Shown piece by piece: positions 1 to 5,644 of a stretch of DNA of 10,113 nucleotides (its first letter is position 1; the number at the start of each line of letters is the position of its first letter). Position numbers and translations under genes: made by a program. The DNA lies in NCBI GenBank assembly GCA_004554665.1, contig SFKY01000085.1, forward strand, positions 1 through 10,113. The letters are read 5' to 3'. The notes beneath the pieces were generated by a model. That model did no database searches. It saw only the letters and a program-made list of their open reading frames with translations, and was not told the DNA's origin. The DNA is from Bacteroidales bacterium. Its GTDB lineage: Bacteria > Bacteroidota > Bacteroidia > Bacteroidales > Bacteroidaceae.

Positions 1-2
1 AA

Positions 3-34
3 CAAATGTACATAATATGTTTACAAGTTCCAAA
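3..34 (-). promoter_or_regulatory. Leftward Bacteroidetes-type promoter for a gene beyond the left edge
   Basis: Read on the minus strand, the -33 element TTTG lies at 34-31 and the -7 element TACATTTG at 10-3. The 20 nt between them fits the Bacteroidetes consensus TTTG-N19-21-TAnnTTTG. The start site would fall just outside the window, so a gene transcribed leftward, divergent from ychF, should begin there. A perfect palindrome (37-50) sits directly upstream of the -33 element. The match is seen in the sequence; the existence of the gene is inferred. Confidence 0.6.
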
Positions 35-36
35 TA

Positions 37-50
37 TTTTTACGTAAAAA
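37..50. repeat. 14-bp perfect palindrome upstream of the leftward promoter
   Basis: TTTTTACGTAAAAA is its own reverse complement. It lies 2 bp upstream of the -33 element at 31-34. It could be an operator or simply an A/T-tract upstream element. Confidence 0.5.
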
Positions 51-62
51 TCTCATACTCAT

Positions 63-84
63 GAATGCGAATTTATTCGTATTC
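63..84. promoter_or_regulatory. 22-bp imperfect inverted repeat, operator-like
   Basis: Arms GAATGCGAAT (63-72) and ATTCGTATTC (75-84) are reverse complements except for one position (G67 against T80), with a 2-nt centre. The GAAT...ATTC layout loosely resembles ArgR-type boxes. It lies about 55-75 bp upstream of the likely start of the leftward gene. No regulator can be assigned from sequence alone. Confidence 0.4.
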
Positions 85-158
85 GCTTCGCTTAACCGAA
101 TTTTTGGATAAAATCATATTATTCTTTATATTCCGTTGAAGAATATCAAAATTTGTCG

Positions 159-180
159 ATAAATATGCATATTTATGCAT
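159..180. promoter_or_regulatory. AT-rich palindromes, operator-like
   Basis: ATAAATATGCATATTTAT (159-176) is a perfect 18-bp palindrome. It overlaps a second symmetric layout, ATGCAT-ATTT-ATGCAT (165-180), which is a 6-4-6 inverted repeat. The 4-bp spacer and TGCAT/ATGCA halves have the geometry of an ARG box, but identity is not established. Together with the repeats at 37-50 and 63-84 it makes a cluster of symmetric sites upstream of the leftward promoter. Confidence 0.45.
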
Positions 181-384
181 GTTTCTCTGCTTATCAGTCA
201 TACAACTGTGATTGTGATGCTCCATGTTGAAAGGGTATCGGAGGCGGACGGAAGCAACGACGGTGTAGCCGGAAACCGAAAGCAACCTTCAGGCCACTCA
301 CAATACCTTAATATATAATAGTCGCTGCCATCCAAACCTTGGGCATCGGGACGGCAGGGTGCTGAGAAAAACTTTGTCATTTTC
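181..384. other. Non-coding stretch before the ychF promoter
   Basis: No convincing gene is seen on either strand. The stretch changes from AT-rich to a GC-richer patch at about 236-300. That patch contains CGGAAGCAAC (about 249-258) and a similar CCGAAAGCAACC (276-287). Positions 264-287, read on the minus strand, resemble 5493-5514. I recognise no riboswitch or structured RNA here. Confidence 0.4.
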
Positions 385-415
385 TTTGCATTGTGCGCGG
401 TTTGCAGTAACTTTG
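385..415 (+). promoter_or_regulatory. Promoter of ychF-lgt
   Basis: TTTG (385-388) and TAACTTTG (408-415) are separated by 19 nt and match the Bacteroidetes primary sigma consensus at every defined position. The start site would be near 420, giving a leader of about 22 nt before the ychF ATG at 443. No terminator or second promoter is seen before lgt, so this promoter probably serves both genes. Confidence 0.75.
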
Positions 416-442
416 CAGAAGTAATTAACATTAAGCAAGAAT

Positions 443-1549
443 ATGTCATTAAAATGTGGTATAGTAGGCCTTCCCAACGTGGGAAAGTCGACATTGTTCA
501 ACTGTCTGTCAAGTGCCAAGGCGCAGGCAGCCAATTTCCCTTTCTGCACCATCGAGCCTAATCTGGGCGTCATTACCGTTCCCGACGAGCGTCTGACCCG
601 TCTGGCCGAGATTGTGCATCCCGGACGCATCGTACCGGCCACCTGTGAAATTGTAGACATCGCCGGTCTGGTAAAAGGAGCCTCAAAGGGCGAGGGATTG
701 GGCAACAAATTCCTGGGAAATATCCGCGAATGCGACGCCATCATCCACGTTATCCGCTGCTTCGATGACGACAACGTGGTGCGTGAGGGCGGTGCGCCGG
801 TGGATCCGGTACAAGACAAGGAGATTATCGACACCGAACTGCAGCTCAAGGACTTGGAGACCATCGAGAGCCAGCTGGGCAAGCAGCAGAAGATGGCTTC
901 TGCCGGCAATAACAAGGATGCCAAGGTGATGGTGAGCGTACTCGAAGCCTACAAAGCAGCCTTGGAACAGGGCAAGAACGCCCGTTCGGTGACCTTTGAC
1001 AGCAAGGAGGAGCAACAGGCAGCTCGCGACCTCTTCCTACTCACCACCAAGCCCGTGCTCTATGTGTGCAATGTGGATGAGAACAGTGCCAAAGAGGGTA
1101 ATGCCTACTCACGTAAGATAGAGGAGATTGCAGCTTCTGAGGGAGCTGAGGCAATGGTCATCGCCGCCAAGACCGAGGAAGACATCGCCGGACTCGACAC
1201 CTACGAGGACAAGCAGCTCTTTCTCGAAGAGCTCGGACTTGAAGAGAGCGGCGTGAACCGCCTGATCAAGAAAGCATACCACCTGCTCAATCTGGAAACC
1301 TTTATCACTGCCGGCGAGATGGAAGTAAAGGCGTGGACATACCATAAGGGATGGAAGGCTCCGCAGTGCGCCGGCGTCATCCACACCGACTTTGAGAAAG
1401 GATTTATCCGTGCCGAGGTCATCAAGTACGACGACTACATCCAGTATGGGTCGGAAGCAGCGGTGCGTGAGGCCGGAAAACTGGGTATAGAGGGCAAAGA
1501 GTATGTAGTGCAGGACGGTGATATCATGCACTTCCGTTTCAATGTGTAA
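443..1549 (+). CDS. ychF: Redox-regulated ATPase YchF (Obg-family, OLA1-like)
   Basis: A cytosolic TRAFAC-class P-loop nucleotidase of 368 aa, the usual YchF length. The family binds ribosomes and hydrolyses ATP rather than GTP. The P-loop is GLPNVGKST (residues 9-17) and the G3 motif is DIAGL (72-76). The G4 position reads NVDE (210-213) instead of the GTPase NKxD, the known basis of ATP preference in YchF/OLA1. A charged helical insertion of about 120-200 comes next, then a C-terminal TGS domain (about 283-366) ending DGDIMHFRFNV, the typical family end. The start is the first ATG after the promoter at 385-415, and MSLKCGIVGLPNVGKST matches orthologues. The TAA stop overlaps the ATG of lgt by one base. 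No unusual residues seen. Confidence 0.97.
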   Translation: MSLKCGIVGLPNVGKSTLFNCLSSAKAQAANFPFCTIEPNLGVITVPDERLTRLAEIVHPGRIVPATCEIVDIAGLVKGASKGEGLGNKFLGNIRECDAIIHVIRCFDDDNVVREGGAPVDPVQDKEIIDTELQLKDLETIESQLGKQQKMASAGNNKDAKVMVSVLEAYKAALEQGKNARSVTFDSKEEQQAARDLFLLTTKPVLYVCNVDENSAKEGNAYSRKIEEIAASEGAEAMVIAAKTEEDIAGLDTYEDKQLFLEELGLEESGVNRLIKKAYHLLNLETFITAGEMEVKAWTYHKGWKAPQCAGVIHTDFEKGFIRAEVIKYDDYIQYGSEAAVREAGKLGIEGKEYVVQDGDIMHFRFNV

Positions 1550-2430
1550 TGCCATTTGTCGCCATGACCCATCTGTTAGCTTACATCCTCTGGAATCCCG
1601 ACCTGATGGCATTTCACATCGGGTCGTATGGCGTGCGCTGGTACGGTTTGTGCTGGCTCATCGGCCTCGGTCTGGCCTACTACATCGTGAAATGGCTGTA
1701 CAAAGACCAGAAACTCAAGGACGAACTGTTCGATCCGCTCTTTCTCTACTGCTTTTTCGGTGTGATTGTGGGTGCCCGTCTGGGCCATTGTCTCTTCTAT
1801 GAGCCCGATTATTTCCTCTCCTCCGGCCAGCACATCATCGAGATGCTCCTCCCTGTCCATTTCGTGCAGGGCAACGCCCATTTCGCCGACAATTGGCTCT
1901 TCCGTCTTACCGATGGCAGCATAGCCTTTACGGGCTATGAGGGATTGGCCTCGCACGGTGGCACATTAGGCCTCATGTTTGCGCTTTGGCTCTACTATCG
2001 GCGTACAAAACTCAACCTATGGCAAGTGCTCGACAATATAGCTATCGCCACGCCCATTACAGCCTGCTTTATACGACTGGGAAATCTCATGAATTCGGAG
2101 ATTATCGGCAAGGTGACCGATGTGCCTTGGGCCTTTATCTTCACCCGTGTGGACCTGCAGCCGCGCCATCCTGGCCAGTTGTACGAGGCCATCGCCTACT
2201 TCCTCCTCTTCTTTGTAGGCTGGCACTTCTATAAGAAGCACAAAGAGCGGATAGGCACCGGCTTCTTTTTCGGCCTCTGCCTCACCCTCATCTTCACGTT
2301 CCGCTTCTTCATTGAGTACACCAAGGACGTACAGGAAGCCTTTGAGCAGCAGATGCTCTTCAATATGGGGCAGTTGCTCTCCATTCCTTTCATCATCATC
2401 GGTGTGATTTGCATGAGAAGAGCGAAGTAA
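1549..2430 (+). CDS. lgt: Prolipoprotein diacylglyceryl transferase Lgt
   Basis: An inner-membrane enzyme that moves diacylglycerol from phosphatidylglycerol to the lipobox cysteine of prolipoproteins, the first step of lipoprotein maturation. It has 293 aa and about seven hydrophobic segments. Family motifs are visible: GARLGH (75-80), SHGG with the catalytic-region His136, RLGNLMNSEIIG (176-187, the Lgt signature), RHPGQLYE (206-213) and RFFIEY (252-257). The ATG at 1549 overlaps the ychF stop as TAATG, which suggests translational coupling. A second in-frame ATG at 1564 (MTHLLAYILWNPD) fits recalled Bacteroidales N-termini better, so the true start may be 15 nt later. No promoter of its own is seen. 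The two lipoproteins later in this window are potential substrates. Confidence 0.96.
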   Translation: MPFVAMTHLLAYILWNPDLMAFHIGSYGVRWYGLCWLIGLGLAYYIVKWLYKDQKLKDELFDPLFLYCFFGVIVGARLGHCLFYEPDYFLSSGQHIIEMLLPVHFVQGNAHFADNWLFRLTDGSIAFTGYEGLASHGGTLGLMFALWLYYRRTKLNLWQVLDNIAIATPITACFIRLGNLMNSEIIGKVTDVPWAFIFTRVDLQPRHPGQLYEAIAYFLLFFVGWHFYKKHKERIGTGFFFGLCLTLIFTFRFFIEYTKDVQEAFEQQMLFNMGQLLSIPFIIIGVICMRRAK

Positions 2431-2439
2431 TCCACTTTC

Positions 2440-2528
2440 TTAATTTATAATTCTTAATTCACAATTCATAATGTTGCTACTCTTAGGTGCCAATCATTAT
2501 GAATTGTGAATTAGGAATTATGAATTAA
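2440..2528. repeat. Long AT-rich inverted repeat between convergent lgt and mutS; likely bidirectional terminator
   Basis: Left arm 2440-2473 and right arm 2495-2528 are 34 nt each and complementary at 32 positions. Both exceptions are U-G pairs in plus-strand RNA. The loop is 21 nt (2474-2494). Each arm is built from near-heptamer units of the form NNAATTC (ATAATTC, TTAATTC, ACAATTC). It starts 9 nt after the lgt stop and ends 3 nt from the mutS stop, so it could end transcription from both sides. It also has the form of a small dispersed palindromic repeat, a type I recall as common between Bacteroidetes genes. Confidence 0.8.
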
Positions 2529-2531
2529 AAA

Positions 2532-5198
2532 TCAGTTTCCTCCTTTCAGTATTTTCTTGATTTCATTGAGTTTGTTGAGCGCCTCGACGGGTGTCAGGTT
2601 ATTGATGTCCAAGCCCAGAATCTCGTCCCTTATTTGTGAGAGGATAGGGTCATCGAGCTGGAAGAAACTCAGTTGCATCCCTTCCCTACTGTCGCCCAGA
2701 TGCTGCACGTTGGCCTTGGTGGCATTGCCCACATTGGCGGCATCGGCCTCCAACTGCTTCAGGATGACGTTGGCACGCTTCACGATGCTCTTGGGCATGC
2801 CCGCAATCTCTGCTACATGGATACCAAACGAGTGCTCGCTACCACCACGCTCCAGTTTGCGCAGGAAGATTACCTTGTCGCCCACCTCCTTCACACTCAC
2901 GTTATAGTTTTTGATGCGCGGGTACTGCTTCTCCATTTCGTTCAGTTCATGATAGTGTGTGGCAAAGAGGGTACGCGGATTGCCTTTGGCATTGTCATAG
3001 AGATATTCCACAATGGCCCACGCGATACTGATACCGTCGTAGGTGGAGGTACCACGTCCCAACTCGTCGAAAAGCACTAACGAGCGCGAGGTGACGTTGT
3101 TGAGAATGTTGGCAGCCTCGGTCATTTCCACCATAAAGGTAGATTCGCCGAGCGAGATATTGTCCGACGCTCCCACACGGGTGAAGATTTTGTCCACCAG
3201 ACCTATTCTCGCGCGCTCTGCCGGTACATAACAGCCCATCTGAGCCATCAGTACAATCAACGCTGTCTGACGGAGCAGCGCGCTTTTGCCGGCCATGTTG
3301 GGACCCGTGATAATGATAATCTGCTGGCGCTCGTCATCCAGATAGATATCGTTGGGCACGAAGCGCTCGCCTACGGCCATCTGCTGCTCAATCACAGGAT
3401 GCCGCCCTTGGGAGATATCCAATACGCCCGAATCGTCTACCGTGGGACGCACATAAGCCATCTCCTCCGACACACGGGCAAATCCCGTGAGACAGTCGAG
3501 CTGTGCCAGCAGATTGGCGTTGATCTGTATCTGCGGGATAAACTCCCGCATGTCCTCAATCAGTTCATTAAACAGTCTCGCTTCCAGCTCCAGGATGCGC
3601 TCGTCGGCTCCCAGAATCTTCTCCTCATACTCCTTCAGTTCCTGCGTGATGTATCGCTCCGCCTGAGCCAATGTCTGCTTGCGAATCCAGTCTTGTGGCA
3701 CCTTGTCCTTAAACGTATTGCGCACCTCCAGATAGTACCCGAAGACATTGTTGTACCCCACTTTGAGCGAGGTGATGCCCGTCTGCTGTATCTCACGCTC
3801 CTGTATCTGCATGAGATAGCTCTTGCCGTCGTGCGATATGCTGCGCAGGTCGTCCAGTTCGGCATTGTAGCCGGCCGCTATCACACCGCCCTTGGCCACC
3901 AACTGGGGCGGGTCGGGCTGTATCTCCCGTGCTATGCGTTCGCGCAGCGACTCGCACAGGTTCAGCTGTTCCCCTACCCTGCTCAGTGTCTCATTGTCAG
4001 CACGCTGGCAAGCCGACTTCACCGCCACCGTGGCCTGCAGCGCGTTCTTGAGCTGCACCACCTCACGCGGCGACACCCTGCCTACCGCCACTTTGGACAC
4101 GATACGCTCCAAGTCTCCGATACGCCGCAGCTGGTCGTAGATGACCTCCCTGAACTCAGGCTCCTTGAAACAGTAGTCCACCACGTCGAGCCGCTGGTTG
4201 ATAGGCCCCTTGTCCTTGAGCGGAAACACCACCCAGCGCTTCAGCATACGGCCTCCCATCGGGGTGATGGTACAGTCTATCACATCCAGCAGCGATTTGC
4301 CGTCTTCCTGCATGGTCTGCAGCAGTTCCAACGAGCGTATCGTGAAATGGTCGAGCCGCACATAGCGCTCTTCCTCGATGCGTGAGAGCGAGGTGATGTG
4401 GCCGATGTGCGTGTGCTGGGTAATCTCCAAGTACTGCATGATGGCACCTGCCGCCACGATGCCGCTCTTCAGGTGCTCCACGCCGAAACCCTTCAGGCTC
4501 TTGGTACCAAAATGTTTCAAGAGTTTTTGTCGGGCCGTCTGCTCGGTAAACACCCAGTCGTCTAACTCAAACACACAGTAGCGTGTGCCAAACTTGCGCT
4601 CAAAGTCGGCCTTACGACTGCGGTCGTAGAGCACCTCCTTGGGCGCAAAATTGCCGAGCAGCTTCTCCACATAGTCATAATCGCCCTGCCCGGTGAGGAA
4701 CTCGCCGGTGGAAATATCGAGGAAACTCACGCCACAGGCTGTCTTGCCGAAATGCACCGCGGCCAAGAAATTGTTCTCCTTATAGTTGAGCACATTGTCT
4801 CCCATCGCCACACCCGGGGTCACCAGTTCGGTGATGCCACGCTTCACCATCTTATCCATCTCGGACAGGCCTTTCTTGCCCTTCAGCTGCTCCCGCTTGC
4901 GCTTAGGGTCTTCCAGCTGGTCACAGATGGCCACACGCTTGCCGGCGCGAATCAGTTTGGGGAGATAATTGTCGAGCGCATGGTGTGGGAAACCGGCCAT
5001 CTCCATGCTTTCCTGTGACCCTCCATTGTTGCGGCGGGTCAACGTGATGCCAAGGATGCGTGAAGCGATGACGGCATCTTCGCCATAGGTTTCGTAGAAG
5101 TCGCCACAGCGAAAGAGCATCAGCGCCTCTGGGTGCTTAGCCTTCATCGAGAAAAACTGCCTCATCATAGGGGTAAGCCCCTTGTCGTCCTTTGCCAT
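2532..5198 (-). CDS. mutS: DNA mismatch repair protein MutS
   Basis: A cytosolic mismatch-recognition ATPase that starts methyl-independent or MutL-coupled repair; 888 aa, normal for Bacteroidales MutS1. The N-terminal mismatch-binding domain has the Phe-x-Glu motif in CGDFYE (residues 31-36, F34 and E36). The connector, lever and clamp regions follow. The ATPase domain has Walker A GPNMAGKS (632-639), Walker B with D711/E712 in LVLFDELGRGTSTYDG, and the His loop ATHYHEL (H748). A C-terminal helix-turn-helix dimerisation region ends the protein. The frame stays open to 5234, but MAKDDKGLTPMM matches the family start and lies just after a -7 element at 5222-5229, so the start at 5198 is preferred. 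It converges on lgt and diverges from the head-GIN operon. Intact; no missing key residues. Confidence 0.97.
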   Translation of the reverse strand: MAKDDKGLTPMMRQFFSMKAKHPEALMLFRCGDFYETYGEDAVIASRILGITLTRRNNGGSQESMEMAGFPHHALDNYLPKLIRAGKRVAICDQLEDPKRKREQLKGKKGLSEMDKMVKRGITELVTPGVAMGDNVLNYKENNFLAAVHFGKTACGVSFLDISTGEFLTGQGDYDYVEKLLGNFAPKEVLYDRSRKADFERKFGTRYCVFELDDWVFTEQTARQKLLKHFGTKSLKGFGVEHLKSGIVAAGAIMQYLEITQHTHIGHITSLSRIEEERYVRLDHFTIRSLELLQTMQEDGKSLLDVIDCTITPMGGRMLKRWVVFPLKDKGPINQRLDVVDYCFKEPEFREVIYDQLRRIGDLERIVSKVAVGRVSPREVVQLKNALQATVAVKSACQRADNETLSRVGEQLNLCESLRERIAREIQPDPPQLVAKGGVIAAGYNAELDDLRSISHDGKSYLMQIQEREIQQTGITSLKVGYNNVFGYYLEVRNTFKDKVPQDWIRKQTLAQAERYITQELKEYEEKILGADERILELEARLFNELIEDMREFIPQIQINANLLAQLDCLTGFARVSEEMAYVRPTVDDSGVLDISQGRHPVIEQQMAVGERFVPNDIYLDDERQQIIIITGPNMAGKSALLRQTALIVLMAQMGCYVPAERARIGLVDKIFTRVGASDNISLGESTFMVEMTEAANILNNVTSRSLVLFDELGRGTSTYDGISIAWAIVEYLYDNAKGNPRTLFATHYHELNEMEKQYPRIKNYNVSVKEVGDKVIFLRKLERGGSEHSFGIHVAEIAGMPKSIVKRANVILKQLEADAANVGNATKANVQHLGDSREGMQLSFFQLDDPILSQIRDEILGLDINNLTPVEALNKLNEIKKILKGGN

Positions 5199-5221
5199 AA
5201 GTATCAATCGGTTTGAGAGGG

Positions 5222-5229
5222 CAAAATTA
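5222..5229 (-). promoter_or_regulatory. Candidate -7 element of the mutS promoter
   Basis: Read on the minus strand this is TAATTTTG, a full match to TAnnTTTG. It puts a start site near 5217, about 19 nt before the mutS ATG. No TTTG lies at the expected distance upstream (around 5249-5254), so the -33 element is weak or absent. Confidence 0.5.
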
Positions 5230-5286
5230 CGCAAAAATTCCGTGATTAGCCCTACCCTGCCTCATTTTTTTATGGCCCCCGACTTA

Positions 5287-5314
5287 TTTTCCCACTGCCC
5301 AGGCGCTGGGAAAA
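5287..5314. repeat. Hairpin with two mutually exclusive foldings
   Basis: TTTTCCCA (5287-5294) pairs perfectly with TGGGAAAA (5307-5314) around a 12-nt loop. A second, tighter hairpin, CCCAG (5298-5302) with CTGGG (5306-5310), uses the same GGG. It lies in the mutS/head-GIN intergenic region, upstream of the predicted start sites of both, so it would act as DNA or in an unseen longer transcript. Confidence 0.45.
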
Positions 5315-5363
5315 CCACAAATTCAAGTGAAAACAGATACGGCACCCATACCAAAGTCACGCC

Positions 5364-5385
5364 GTCACGTAAAGTACGTCACGTA
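5364..5385. repeat. Short direct and inverted repeat GTCACGTA
   Basis: GTCACGTA occurs at 5364-5371 and again at 5378-5385, a 14-bp repeat distance. Between them ACGTA-AAG-TACGT (5367-5379) forms an inverted repeat. It is short and could be chance, but it sits among other symmetric elements in this intergenic region. Confidence 0.3.
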
Positions 5386-5412
5386 TAAAACATGATGAAC
5401 ACCCTTACGGAA

Positions 5413-5475
5413 GCTAAACGCCACCTTTACGACGCTAATCATGGCATTTAGCCCGCGTAAACGCCACGTTTAGCC
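5413..5475. repeat. Dispersed intergenic repeat, copy 1
   Basis: Positions 5416-5454 match 9917-9955 at 37 of 39 bases in the same orientation. The unit is bounded by inverted arms GCTAAACGCC (5413-5422) and GGCATTTAGC (5443-5452), one mismatch, around a 20-nt centre containing CTTTACGACG. A degenerate extra part follows: TAAACGCC (5458-5465) then GTTTAGCCCGCG (5468-5479). The repeated word is GGCRTTTAGC in both orientations. It lies about 130 bp upstream of the head-GIN promoter candidate. Confidence 0.75.
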
Positions 5476-5503
5476 CGCGCATCTGCCATCCCGGTTGCTT
5501 CCG

Positions 5504-5574
5504 GTGGGGCTACATGCATTTTCCGATGACACCCCACAGGGACAGATTTGTTTCCCGCATCAGGATGTGGGAAA
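5504..5574. repeat. Two hairpins upstream of the head-GIN promoter
   Basis: GTGGGG (5504-5509) can pair with CCCCAC (5532-5537). Immediately downstream, TTTCCCGCAT (5551-5560) pairs with ATGTGGGAAA (5565-5574) around a CAGG loop, with one G-T pair. The second stem covers the place where a -33 element would be expected for the -7 at 5587-5594, so it could be a regulator site rather than an RNA structure. Confidence 0.45.
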
Positions 5575-5586
5575 TGAAAAAATCGC

Positions 5587-5603
5587 TATTTTTGTGTCAC
5601 AAA
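5587..5603 (+). promoter_or_regulatory. Candidate promoter -7 element with overlapping palindrome for the head-GIN operon
   Basis: TATTTTTG (5587-5594) matches TAnnTTTG, and no TTTG lies 19-21 nt upstream. The palindrome TTTGTG-T-CACAAA (5591-5603) overlaps the end of the -7 element and the likely start site near 5599. That is a good position for a repressor operator. Its TGTG/CACA halves recall Crp-family sites but lack the usual 6-bp centre. Promoter use by an alternative sigma factor is possible. Confidence 0.45.
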
Positions 5604-5644
5604 TAGGACAGCTGTGCGTACTATCAGCAAAAACCAATCAGACA

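Noticed and set aside
73..285. A 70-codon minus-strand frame in the AT-rich left region
   Set aside because: No ribosome site, signal or domain is seen, and it runs through the palindromes at 63-84 and 159-180. It is better explained as regulatory DNA.
298..924. A 208-codon minus-strand frame over the start of ychF
   Set aside because: It covers the well-supported ychF promoter and P-loop region on the other strand and shows no domain.
3399..4385. A 328-codon open frame on the plus strand inside mutS
   Set aside because: It is antisense to an intact MutS with all motifs. The translation is rich in His, Leu and Gln with no recognisable domain, a usual shadow of biased codon use.
5364..5479. 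A CRISPR array or tandem repeat array
   Set aside because: The repeated words are short, mixed in orientation and unevenly spaced, with no regular spacers and no cas genes nearby.
5591..5603. A Crp binding site
   Set aside because: The halves TGTG and CACA are present, but the usual 6-bp centre is missing. It is kept only as an unnamed operator-like palindrome.
5495..5644. A 50-residue N-terminal extension of the head-GIN protein
   Set aside because: It would start upstream of the promoter candidate at 5587-5594 and place 50 residues before the signal peptide, which is incompatible with export.
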